In this document: positions 26,781 through 33,503 of the stretch, piece by piece
How the letters are laid out: every line of letters begins with the position of its first letter
Numbering within the stretch: the stretch's first letter is position 1
Origin: JAAZGD01 sp964383845
Lineage (GTDB): Bacteria > Bacillota > Clostridia > Peptostreptococcales > Anaerovoracaceae
Direction: 5' to 3'
Assembly: GCA_964383845.1 (NCBI GenBank)
Contig: CAYLIF010000002.1
Span: forward strand, 52,449 to 116,448
DNA: 64,000 bases
The notes under the pieces: model-generated
Databases searched by the model: none
What the model saw: the letters and a program-made list of their open reading frames with translations, nothing else
Told to the model about the DNA's origin: nothing
Program-made: the position numbers and the translations under genes

Positions 26781-27272
26781 TCACACTATTAACTTTGCTA
26801 ATTCAAAAGTTTCTTGGTCAAAGATTACAAGTTTAATCTCTAATTTATTGTTCTCTAAAAATCCTTTTATTGTCCTAATCGCCACTTCTATCGCCTTCTC
26901 CTTTGGGTAACCGTAAACACCAGCTGAAATCAAAGGGAAAGCAATACTCTTTAGTCCATTCTCCACGGCAATCTTTAAAGAATTTTTGTAGCAGGCTATC
27001 AGCAAAGCTTCTTCCCCTTTATCTCCCCCATGCCAGACAGGGCCTACAGTATGTATTACATGTTTAGCTGGTAGATTATATCCTTTAGTTATTTTAGCTT
27101 CTCCAGTTTCACACCCCCCAAGGGTTCTTGTCTCTTCAAGTAGCTTTGGTCCTGCAGCTTTATGGATAGCCCCATCCACACCACCACCTCCAAGTAGTGA
27201 ATTGTTTGCAGCATTAACGATTGCATCTACTTCACGTTTAGTTATATCACCTTTTAATATTTCGAAAGACAT
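26781..27272 (-). CDS. Macro-domain protein (ADP-ribosyl/O-acetyl-ADP-ribose hydrolase type)
   Basis: 163 aa, a single macro domain close to the YmdB/MacroD class. Motifs are NAANNSLLGGGGVDGAIHKA (catalytic and ADP-ribose loop) and LISAGVYGYPKEKA (phosphate loop). Such enzymes hydrolyse O-acetyl-ADP-ribose or remove mono-ADP-ribose from proteins. The ATG at 27272 has a perfect AGGAGG; upstream in-frame codons to 27299 lack one. It is the first gene after its own extended -10 promoter. No sirtuin or ADP-ribosyltransferase gene is adjacent. Confidence 0.9.
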   Translation of the reverse strand: MSFEILKGDITKREVDAIVNAANNSLLGGGGVDGAIHKAAGPKLLEETRTLGGCETGEAKITKGYNLPAKHVIHTVGPVWHGGDKGEEALLIACYKNSLKIAVENGLKSIAFPLISAGVYGYPKEKAIEVAIRTIKGFLENNKLEIKLVIFDQETFELAKLIV

Positions 27273-27318
27273 AGAATCCTCCTTTCTTGAAATAACCATT
27301 AATCCATTTGTTTTTATT

Positions 27319-27327
27319 ATTATATCA
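27319..27327 (-). promoter_or_regulatory. Extended -10 promoter for the macro-tex-clpB train
   Basis: TGATATAAT on the minus strand, about 45 nt before the macro-domain ATG. The -35 region is weak (CTTTGA at 17 bp). It lies just outside the IS200/IS605-like end at 27347, so the element's loss or arrival shaped the sequence upstream of this promoter. Confidence 0.5.
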
Positions 27328-27346
27328 CTTATTCAGTAACTTCAAA

Positions 27347-27440
27347 GTGACATACTCCGCCACTTATAGAAGTGGGGGCTTCTCCTTCGAGTAGCCTAAC
27401 GGCTACAGCATAAGTGAGCTATCCCTGTGTGCCCCACGGT
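27347..27440 (-). mobile_element. IS200/IS605-type right end / omega-RNA scaffold remnant, no tnpB
   Basis: Read on the minus strand, this shows the usual 3' architecture of tnpB-carrying IS elements. A hairpin GTAGCC-GTTA-GGCTAC (27391-27406) is followed by GAAGCCCCC and a hairpin AAGTGG/CCACTT arm pair with loop 27366-27369, then a terminal GTCAC at 27347. This is the pattern of the TnpB guide RNA scaffold and RE. There is no tnpB or tnpA in the 250-bp gap or nearby. The base after the tip, 27346 downward, would be the guide or target flank. It is probably a decayed element or a stand-alone non-coding derivative. Confidence 0.6.
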
Positions 27441-27460
27441 TTTATATTATCTCAGTTTAA

Positions 27461-27486
27461 ATAAAAAGCAGCGATTTCTCACTGCT
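27461..27486 (-). terminator. Terminator of the DUF488-hemerythrin-ferredoxin operon
   Basis: The minus strand reads AGCAGTGA-GAAA-TCGCTGCT followed by TTTTTAT. The 8-bp stem includes one G-U pair and is capped by a GAAA tetraloop. It lies about 40 nt after the ferredoxin stop. Confidence 0.85.
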
Positions 27487-27526
27487 AATCAAAAAAATGT
27501 TACTAAGACATTAAAACTTTAACTCT

Positions 27527-27718
27527 TTACGGTTCAACTGAAATTGCGCTTACTGGGCATCCGTCTGCCGCTTCATTTGTGCAATCCTCGTACTCCGCAG
27601 GTACTAGGTCAACAATAACTGTGGACACAGATTCCTCATCTAGTTTAAATACCTCAGGACAAGTATCTTCACAAAGTCCACAGCCAATGCAAGTATTCCT
27701 ATCAACTTTAGCTTTCAT
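27527..27718 (-). CDS. Small single-cluster ferredoxin
   Basis: 63 aa. MKAKVDRNTCIGCGLCEDTCP carries the CxxCxxCxxxC pattern, and a distal Cys-Pro (DGCPVSAISV) supplies the last ligand, as in monocluster 4Fe-4S ferredoxins of the Clostridium/Thermotoga type. The second cluster motif of clostridial 2x[4Fe-4S] ferredoxins is absent. The ATG at 27718 has GGGAGG upstream and overlaps the hemerythrin stop by one base (TAATG), so it is translated by coupling. It may pass electrons to an oxygen-defence or other redox enzyme. Confidence 0.92.
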   Translation of the reverse strand: MKAKVDRNTCIGCGLCEDTCPEVFKLDEESVSTVIVDLVPAEYEDCTNEAADGCPVSAISVEP

Positions 27719-28248
27719 TATAAATCCTCCCATCTATGAATCATTGAGTGCAATTCTTCATGTACTCCATGGCCAATAACTGTTTCTTCATGTTCTTCAA
27801 ATTTCTCGAAAAGCAGGTCCTGTTCTTCTTCGCTTAGTATTTCATCTGCCATTAGAAAAATACCGTTATTTTCTTCCTCGATGTGCACTCTAAGCAAATC
27901 TCGGTATTTTGCAGCACTATTATTGAATGTCTCTATGTCCTTAGATTCCAAAGCCATCTCCATCTCTGCTATATACTCCCTAGCTACCTTATGTTCCTTA
28001 AGCAGACGCTCAATAAATCCAGTTTCTCTAGCTCCTCCCTTAACTGATAGTTCAGTAAAGAAATAATTCTCTTCCTTCCCATGGTGACACTTATCCGCAA
28101 ATTCCTTGAGGAAGTAAATTAGTTCTTCATAATACTTTAATAACACAACATCATCTCTAGGACCTGACGACATAATATTGTCATAAATTCTAAGGGCGTG
28201 TAAAACCGATTCATGTTCTTGCCTTAAATCTTCAGTTGCTTTTAACAT
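27718..28248 (-). CDS. Hemerythrin-like domain protein
   Basis: 176 aa four-helix HHE protein. His/Glu ligand positions are visible in LRQEHESVLHALR, CHHGKEENYFF, LKEHKVAREYI and RVHIEEENNGIF. Such proteins bind oxygen or iron non-haem and are common in anaerobes exposed to air; some respond to nitric oxide. AAAGGAGGAG precedes the ATG. It overlaps the ferredoxin gene by one base and follows DUF488 by 16 nt. Confidence 0.88.
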   Translation of the reverse strand: MLKATEDLRQEHESVLHALRIYDNIMSSGPRDDVVLLKYYEELIYFLKEFADKCHHGKEENYFFTELSVKGGARETGFIERLLKEHKVAREYIAEMEMALESKDIETFNNSAAKYRDLLRVHIEEENNGIFLMADEILSEEEQDLLFEKFEEHEETVIGHGVHEELHSMIHRWEDL

Positions 28249-28264
28249 GATTATTTCTCCTCCT

Positions 28265-28621
28265 TTATTTTATTAGCGCCTCTTTTAAAACTACAGCGTT
28301 ATTGTTTGCTTCATCTTTGGCAGCATATAGCAAAGTAACATTATTGTTTTTCAATTTATCCAGGATTCGCTTTTTGAAATCAGGAAATTCATGGTTTTCT
28401 TCAAGTTCTGCCAAGTATCCTTTTCTAAATTCAGCCATCTTATCTGGTTGGTGATCAAAGGATTTTCGCAATTCATTAGAAGGCGCAATTTCTTTTGCCC
28501 ATTCATCTATTTTTGCCTCTTCTTTACTTACTCCTCTAGGCCATAGACGATCCACCAAGACACGGTATCCGTCTTTATCATCAGCATTATCATAGATTCT
28601 ACTTATTGAAAGTTTGAACAT
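28265..28621 (-). CDS. DUF488-family protein
   Basis: 118 aa. The family block YRVLVDRLWPRGVSKEEAKID near residue 18 and the downstream IAPSNELRKSFDHQPDKMAEF are diagnostic of DUF488 (YeaO-like). No biochemical function is established. AGAGGAGAG precedes the ATG. It opens a three-gene operon with hemerythrin and ferredoxin. Confidence 0.88.
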   Translation of the reverse strand: MFKLSISRIYDNADDKDGYRVLVDRLWPRGVSKEEAKIDEWAKEIAPSNELRKSFDHQPDKMAEFRKGYLAELEENHEFPDFKKRILDKLKNNNVTLLYAAKDEANNNAVVLKEALIK

Positions 28622-28737
28622 CTGATTACTCTCCTCTTTAGATTAGATATCATATATACCCAAAAATCCGTCAATTATCTAGTTTTTATATGGTATAGTG
28701 TCTATTCTTCGGAATCTTAGCTTTTCCATCTCATGAA

Positions 28738-28772
28738 ATGAAAAAGGGCCCGACCACTAAGTGTTCGAGTCC
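28738..28772 (-). terminator. Terminator after tmRNA
   Basis: The minus strand forms a 12-bp stem with two mismatches (GGACTCGAACAC pairing with GTGGTCGGGCCC), a UUA loop and then TTTTT. It begins 18 nt past the tmRNA 3' end. Confidence 0.7.
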
Positions 28773-28789
28773 TTTTTATTCTTTGTTTG

Positions 28790-29160
28790 TGGTGAAGGTG
28801 GTGGGAGTCGAACCCACGTCCGAAAGCATTTCCTTAAGAATTTCTCCGAGTGCAGCCGGTTGTTTGGTGTTTCGGAATCAAAGTCGTCAATCCGGCAGAC
28901 TAAGTTGCTTCCTATCCCATGAGTCCTCTATGCTACTGGGAGATCACATAGAGTTTTCCTGTATTCATGACGCCGGGTCTTGAGCCTACAGGGAAACTCG
29001 AGCCGACGACTCACCGCCTGTTAGGCGGCTGCAGCTATGCTGCTAGAGCGTAATTATTATTTTTAGCGTTTGTATTTAACGTGCCATTTTTAACGTAGAC
29101 CTAGCAAACTACGACTCGCTTATCTTAGTTCCACACCCCCGTCGAAACCATTACACCCCC
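28790..29160 (-). ncRNA. ssrA: Transfer-messenger RNA
   Basis: 371 nt. The 5' end GGGGGTG pairs with CACCTTC before the encoded CCA at the 3' end (28790). The T-arm is GTGGG-TTCGACT-CCCAC. The tag reading frame at 29035-29067 encodes AKNNNYALAA and ends in TAG. The RNA rescues stalled ribosomes with SmpB and marks the nascent chain for proteolysis. It lies 125 nt downstream of smpB, so both partners are co-located. A possible -10 (TATACT) lies at 29193-29198 but its -35 is poor; the precursor may come from smpB read-through. Confidence 0.97.
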
Positions 29161-29284
29161 ATAAGAGTTGTTTTGGTGGTGTCACCATATATAGTATACA
29201 CCAAAAAGGAGTGTTTTATTCATTACTTTTGCATTACATCTCGCTTTATATTTCCAGCTTTTTATAATACTTAGCGGTTTAACG

Positions 29285-29746
29285 CTATTTCCCCCATTTT
29301 TTAACGGCCTGTTCCATCTTTCTTTCAGCATCTTTTTTTGCTAGATCTTCACGTTTATCGTAAAGCTTTTTACCTCTTGCAACTCCAATTTCAACCTTGG
29401 CTTTGCCAGCAGGATTTATATAGATGTTCAAAGGTACCAAGGTTAATCCCTTTTGGGTTGTAACCCCTAGGAGTTTCCTTATTTCTTGCTTATGAAGAAG
29501 TAGCTTTCTTGGCCTTATGGGATCCACGTTATATCGATTGCCCTGCTCGAATGGGTTGATGTGCATTCCATAAATAAAAAGCTCCCCATTATCAATTCTA
29601 GCGAAGCTCTCCTTGATATTTACTTTACCTAGCCTTATGGATTTTATTTCAGTTCCTGTAAGAACAATTCCTGCCTCATAGGTTTCGTCAATAAAATATT
29701 CATGTCTAGCTTTTTTGTTTGTTGCTATGTTTCTTTGTTTTTTCAT
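29285..29746 (-). CDS. smpB: tmRNA-binding protein SmpB
   Basis: 153 aa from the ATG at 29746, the usual family length. Motifs are NKKARHEYFIDETYEAGIVL, TGTEIKSIR, and the C-terminal basic tail beginning RGKKLYDKREDLAKKDAERK that enters the ribosomal A site. It binds tmRNA and brings it to stalled ribosomes. An upstream in-frame TTG at 29791 would overlap lepB and add an atypical extension, so I reject it. There is little Shine-Dalgarno sequence, but the ATG is 5 nt after the lepB stop, which suggests coupling. Confidence 0.96.
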   Translation of the reverse strand: MKKQRNIATNKKARHEYFIDETYEAGIVLTGTEIKSIRLGKVNIKESFARIDNGELFIYGMHINPFEQGNRYNVDPIRPRKLLLHKQEIRKLLGVTTQKGLTLVPLNIYINPAGKAKVEIGVARGKKLYDKREDLAKKDAERKMEQAVKKWGK

Positions 29747-29751
29747 AGTCT

Positions 29752-30264
29752 TTAAATTTTCCCAAAATCTTTGAAAGGATATACCTTCCAAACTGCTTTG
29801 CCCATAATTTGATCCATTGAAACTGCTCCAATGTCCTCGCTTCTAGAATCTAGGCTAACCCTACGATTATCTCCCATCACATAAATCATCCCATCAGGAA
29901 CCTCATATCCAAACACCTCACCCGTTGTGTAATCTTCCATAATGTAGCTTTCTTTAATGGCTTCCTCATTTCTATATACAACTCCATCCTCCACTGATAT
30001 TACATCTCCAGGAAGACCGATTATCCTTTTAATTAAATCTTTTTTATCACCGTTATCGCTGTCGATATCCGAATGAAATACTATTATGTCTCCATAATCC
30101 GGGTCGCCAAACAAGTTGTAGGCTTGCTTGCTTAAGAATATATAATCGTTTTCATATAAGGTGGGCTGCATTGAGCTCTCCTTGATAATAGTAGGTTTTA
30201 TGAACTGGATAATTACCACTGCTATAAAAACGGCTATGACTAGATCTTTTAAAAATGATTTCAC
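29752..30264 (-). CDS. lepB: Signal peptidase I
   Basis: 170 aa with one N-terminal membrane anchor (about 8-22). The catalytic Ser is S31 in ESSMQPTL and the general-base Lys is K79 in DLIKRIIGLPGD; box E is GDNRRVSLDSR. It removes signal peptides from secreted proteins on the outer face of the membrane. The start is GTG at 30264 with GGAGG upstream, placed directly after the TAA of the signal-peptidase-like gene, so the two are coupled. All catalytic residues are present, unlike the neighbour. Confidence 0.95.
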   Translation of the reverse strand: MKSFLKDLVIAVFIAVVIIQFIKPTIIKESSMQPTLYENDYIFLSKQAYNLFGDPDYGDIIVFHSDIDSDNGDKKDLIKRIIGLPGDVISVEDGVVYRNEEAIKESYIMEDYTTGEVFGYEVPDGMIYVMGDNRRVSLDSRSEDIGAVSMDQIMGKAVWKVYPFKDFGKI

Positions 30265-30795
30265 TTATTTTATTCCTCCAAGTTTAGATAGGGGCCATAC
30301 CCTCCATTTAGCTTTTCCGCGTATTTCTTTTAGGTCTACTGGGCCCATGACCCTAGAATCCAGATACTGGCCTTTGTATTCTTCTGTATCCAGTTCTAGT
30401 GGCCAATTGTCTTGTACAATCCATATTTGGTCTTCCGTAAGAGCTACTGGTCCAGGATAATCACCTAATAATTCTTCGTCTTGAACTGTTTCCCCGGGAA
30501 GTGCAGCAACCCGCGCCACTACATTGTCGTTTTTGTAGTCAGTGTCTTCTCTAAACTCCTTTGTTGTTAACTTATCTAGAACAATAACTTGGCCTCTTTC
30601 CGGGGACCCTCTTTTGCTGGAAAAGCTTTCTTTTACCAAAACTATTGCCTCTCCATCTGAAAGTGCTGGGCTCATACCATCTCCCTCAACCACTTCAGGA
30701 GCTACTAACATTGTTAATACGAAAGCTAATGCCATTGCAATTAAGTAAGGCTTATGCCTGCTCTTGTAATTCGTATTTCCGCTTCTATTGCTCAT
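30265..30795 (-). CDS. Catalytically degenerate signal-peptidase-I homologue
   Basis: 176 aa with a membrane anchor at about 17-32. It keeps the signal peptidase scaffold: GDGMSPAL (box B), VVARVAALPGE (box D), QDN and LDSRVMG (box E), and the C-terminal KAKWRVWPLSKLG that matches lepB's last strand. The catalytic Ser is Gly (G40) and the base Lys is Ala (A94), so it should have no peptidase activity. It is adjacent to and coupled with a complete lepB, and starts inside the end of rluA. It may act as a chaperone, a substrate recruiter or a LepB partner. Degenerate homologues such as streptococcal SipA act in pilus assembly, but no pilus genes are near. Confidence 0.75.
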   Translation of the reverse strand: MSNRSGNTNYKSRHKPYLIAMALAFVLTMLVAPEVVEGDGMSPALSDGEAIVLVKESFSSKRGSPERGQVIVLDKLTTKEFREDTDYKNDNVVARVAALPGETVQDEELLGDYPGPVALTEDQIWIVQDNWPLELDTEEYKGQYLDSRVMGPVDLKEIRGKAKWRVWPLSKLGGIK

Positions 30796-31778
30796 GAATT
30801 ATCTCCTTCAAACAATTTCCTTTTAATCAGCTCGAAATCTGGGGGAAGCTGTGAAAGTATTTCCGTTCCTTTCATACTTGCAAGTGGTCCTTCACCATGG
30901 GTGAATTCTAAACGTGCAGCATGCAAAAGTTGGGTTGCTAATTGGAATTTATCCCACATAACTTTGTTTACGGATGTTCTACCATACTTGGGATCCCCAA
31001 TAACTGGGAAACCTTCTTTTGCTAAGTGTGCCCGTATCTGGTGAGTTCTTCCTGTAATAAGCTCCACCTCGACTAAAGTATATCCTCTATTAACAGCCAA
31101 TGGCCTCGCTATGGTTTCCATAACTTTCCCTTTGGCTAGGTCATCTTTGTTGGATTTTACCGTAACTGTATTTGTTAACCTATCTTTTTCCATAAAGTCA
31201 CGGAGAATTAGGGGTTCTCCCATTTCTCCCGCCACAATAGTCCAATAATATTTCTTTATTGAAGTTCTTTCACGAATCATTTTATTTAAAGCAGCTAGTG
31301 CCGGGGCATTCTTACCAAATATAACTAATCCTGTAGTGTTACGATCTAATCGATTAACTGGAGAGGGTACAAAAGTCCTCTCATTTCTAGGAGAGTATTT
31401 TCCTTCCTCGATTAGGTATCCCAATACTTGATTTGCTAAAGTGTTCTTTTTTTCGTTAATATCTCCATGTGTTAGTAAGCCAAAAGGTTTTTCTACCACT
31501 AAGATATTGTCGTCCTCATATGCAACTCTAAATTGTCTTTTACCCTGAGGTCTATCCTTTTTCTTTTGAAATTTTTCAATCTCATCTGAGTCCATATACA
31601 ATGAAATTTCATCACCTTCGTAAAGAATTTGATCTTCTTTTCCACGCTTTCCATTTACTTTCACATCTTTTCTAATTGCTTTGTAAATGTAGCTTAAAGA
31701 AGCGTTCGTCAAATATTTTCTCAAGAAACGATCTAGCCTTTGATTTTCTTCATTTTTTGTTATTTGAATGTTTTCCAT
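30792..31778 (-). CDS. RluA-family pseudouridine synthase
   Basis: About 328 aa. An N-terminal S4 RNA-binding domain (RLDRFLRKYLTNASLSYI) leads into an RluA catalytic domain with the signature VNRLDRNTTGLVIF, where the Asp is catalytic, and GRTHQIRAHL. It isomerises uridine in rRNA (RluC/RluD-like). Two ATGs are possible, 31784 and 31778; a TATAAT box ends at 31786, so only 31778 would be at or after the expected transcription start. No Shine-Dalgarno sequence is present. It is first in an operon with the signal peptidases and smpB. Confidence 0.9.
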   Translation of the reverse strand: MENIQITKNEENQRLDRFLRKYLTNASLSYIYKAIRKDVKVNGKRGKEDQILYEGDEISLYMDSDEIEKFQKKKDRPQGKRQFRVAYEDDNILVVEKPFGLLTHGDINEKKNTLANQVLGYLIEEGKYSPRNERTFVPSPVNRLDRNTTGLVIFGKNAPALAALNKMIRERTSIKKYYWTIVAGEMGEPLILRDFMEKDRLTNTVTVKSNKDDLAKGKVMETIARPLAVNRGYTLVEVELITGRTHQIRAHLAKEGFPVIGDPKYGRTSVNKVMWDKFQLATQLLHAARLEFTHGEGPLASMKGTEILSQLPPDFELIKRKLFEGDNS

Positions 31779-31785
31779 ACCCATT

Positions 31786-31814
31786 ATTATACATCATTGG
31801 CCCTCTTAAAACAA
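31786..31814 (-). promoter_or_regulatory. Promoter of rluA, placed for a leaderless message
   Basis: TTGTTT (31809-31814), 17-bp spacer, perfect TATAAT (31786-31791) on the minus strand. The ATG at 31778 begins 7 nt after the -10 box, where transcription should start. Confidence 0.6.
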
Positions 31815-31824
31815 TTTCATTAGT

Positions 31825-31863
31825 GTTACAGCTTTAAAATCTAAATTCAGCAGCTGCTGTAAC
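31825..31863. repeat. Inverted repeats between rluA and the MltG-like gene
   Basis: Perfect 8-bp arms GTTACAGC (31825-31832) and GCTGTAAC (31856-31863) flank a loop that contains the perfect 12-bp palindrome CAGCAGCTGCTG (31848-31859). It sits upstream of both divergent promoters and has no T-run. It may be an operator; the regulator is unknown. Confidence 0.45.
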
Positions 31864-31903
31864 CTTAAACATCATCAGAGCAATGCTATGGGAACGAAAT
31901 CCG

Positions 31904-31932
31904 TTGAATACCCGTCAAAGCTATGGTATATT
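31904..31932 (+). promoter_or_regulatory. Promoter of the MltG-like gene
   Basis: TTGAAT (31904-31909), 17-bp spacer, TATATT (31927-31932), with a TGG extended -10 in front. Expected start is near 31939, about 20 nt before the ATG at 31960. Confidence 0.65.
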
Positions 31933-31959
31933 AAAAAGAGAAAGTGAGATTTGAATATT

Positions 31960-32394
31960 ATGTGGAAAAAAATAAAAGACCTTTTATATAATAAAAATGA
32001 CGTGGTTATTGTTCTTGCTGTTTTAGTTGTAGCAAGCCTCATTATTTGGAACCGTATTGGTGTAATTATGGATTACCCAAGCAATTTAATTGCAAATGCA
32101 AACCAAGAAAGCGGCTTATCTGATAAGCCTGAAGTTATAACCGATAAGCCAGATGAAAACCTTCAGCCACCAGACGAAGTGGTAATGTACGCAGTCTATA
32201 TTAATCCAGGAGAAACTCTTCAGGAAATAGGGCAGAAATTTGTAGATGTAGGACTCTTTACATCAGCAGAAGCTTTTATCCAACTGGCTAATGACATGGG
32301 AATATCTACTACAATTAAGGCAGGCAATTTTATTATGCCTTCTAACTCAACCCCAGAAGAGGTTATGGAAATAATCATTTCACCAGGACTCTAA
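31960..32394 (+). CDS. Small membrane-anchored MltG/YceG-like protein without catalytic domain
   Basis: 144 aa. One membrane helix (about 15-32, VVIVLAVLVVASLIIWNRIG) is followed by a Pro/Asp-rich linker and a C-terminal module of about 65 residues. That module, VYINPGETLQEIGQKFVDVGLF to IKAGNFIMPSNSTPEEVME, resembles the LysM-like N-terminal part of the endolytic transglycosylase MltG. The catalytic domain is missing. It may bind peptidoglycan. I use the ATG at 31960 because a GAGAAAGTGAG stretch lies upstream; the in-frame TTG at 31951 has no ribosome site. A terminator directly follows. Confidence 0.6.
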   Translation: MWKKIKDLLYNKNDVVIVLAVLVVASLIIWNRIGVIMDYPSNLIANANQESGLSDKPEVITDKPDENLQPPDEVVMYAVYINPGETLQEIGQKFVDVGLFTSAEAFIQLANDMGISTTIKAGNFIMPSNSTPEEVMEIIISPGL

Positions 32395-32418
32395 ACCTCT
32401 TTATAGAGGTTTTCTTGT
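32393..32418 (+). terminator. Terminator of the MltG-like gene
   Basis: AAACCTCT-TTAT-AGAGGTTT, a perfect 8-bp stem with a 4-nt loop, followed by TCTTGTTTCT. The stem begins inside the stop codon. Confidence 0.8.
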
Positions 32419-32462
32419 TTCTAAAATAAGCTATAGCATTAAATATTCAAAGGAGGTCCGTC

Positions 32463-33392
32463 ATGGCTCTGGTTACATCTAAGGAAATGTTTGCAAAAGC
32501 ACTGAAAAGCGATTACGCAGTAGGAGCTTTTAATGTAAACAACATGGAGATAATTCAAGGAATAGTAGATGCCGCAAAAGAGGAAAAAGCTCCTCTAATT
32601 TTGCAGGTTTCTGCAGGGGCTCGAAAATATGCAAGACCGGCTTATCTAATAAAGCTTGTTGAGGCAGCTATAATAGATACTGGCCTAGATATAGTACTTC
32701 ATTTGGATCATGGTGAAGATTTCGAAATATGTAAAAAATGTGTGGATGACGGATTTACCTCTGTAATGATTGATGGTAGCAAACACTCCCTAGAAGATAA
32801 CATTGCTTTAACCAAACAGGTTGTTGAATATGCCCATGCTCATGGTGTTAGTGTTGAAGCAGAACTTGGAAAATTAGCCGGAATAGAAGATGACATTAAT
32901 GTTTCTCAAGCTTCCGCTACATTTACAGATCCAGATGAGGCAAAAGAGTTTGTAGAAAGAACTGGTGTGGATTCCTTAGCTATTGCTATTGGAACTAGCC
33001 ATGGGGCATACAAATTCAAAGGAAAACCTTATCTTGATTTTGAAAGATTAAAGAAAATCCACTCTCTAATCCCAAATACGCCCCTTGTATTACATGGGGC
33101 ATCAACAGTTCTTCCAGAGTTTGTAGATCTATGCAACAAGTACGGTGGAGAAATACCAGGAGCTCAAGGTGTTCCAGAAGAAATGATAAGAGAAGCAACC
33201 AAACATGGGGTATGCAAAGTTAATATAGACACAGACTTACGTTTGGCAATGACTGCTGAGATACGTAGGTATTTGGATGAGAACCCACAGGATTTCGACC
33301 CAAGAAAATACCTAGGCCCAGCAAGAGACGCTATCCAAAAAATGGTTCAACACAAGATCAAAAATGTGTTGAACGCATCAGGTCAAAAATAA
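32463..33392 (+). CDS. fba: Class II fructose-1,6-bisphosphate aldolase
   Basis: 309 aa zinc-dependent aldolase of glycolysis and gluconeogenesis. Zinc ligands and the catalytic region are visible in VLHLDHGEDFE, the VEAELGKLAG block, AIAIGTSHGAYK and LVLHGAST; the Asp in HLDHG is the proton donor. NVNNMEIIQGI is the typical N-terminal motif. AAAGGAGG precedes the ATG with ideal spacing. It is a single-gene unit between two terminators. Confidence 0.95.
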   Translation: MALVTSKEMFAKALKSDYAVGAFNVNNMEIIQGIVDAAKEEKAPLILQVSAGARKYARPAYLIKLVEAAIIDTGLDIVLHLDHGEDFEICKKCVDDGFTSVMIDGSKHSLEDNIALTKQVVEYAHAHGVSVEAELGKLAGIEDDINVSQASATFTDPDEAKEFVERTGVDSLAIAIGTSHGAYKFKGKPYLDFERLKKIHSLIPNTPLVLHGASTVLPEFVDLCNKYGGEIPGAQGVPEEMIREATKHGVCKVNIDTDLRLAMTAEIRRYLDENPQDFDPRKYLGPARDAIQKMVQHKIKNVLNASGQK

Positions 33393-33460
33393 TATATTAT
33401 TCCACAGACTTCAATTAATATAGGGCTAATATATAGATTGTTACAAGTATTTTAAATAAA

Positions 33461-33503
33461 AGGATAGGTCTTTGAAAAAAAAATCTAGACCTATTCTTTT
33501 TTT
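33461..33503. terminator. Bidirectional terminator between fba and the MFS gene
   Basis: AGGATAGGTCT and AGACCTATTCT form an 11-bp stem with one G-U pair around a 15-nt A-rich loop. On the plus strand T7 follows; on the minus strand TTTTATTT follows. It overlaps the last codons of the minus-strand MFS gene. Confidence 0.8.

Noticed and set aside
27300..27526. Complete transposon between the macro-domain and ferredoxin genes
   Set aside because: No tnpA or tnpB coding sequence fits in the gap; only a right-end-like scrap remains.
28738..28983. Plus-strand reading frame of about 80 codons across the tmRNA
   Set aside because: It lies antisense to the tmRNA, has no ribosome site and its codons reflect RNA structure.
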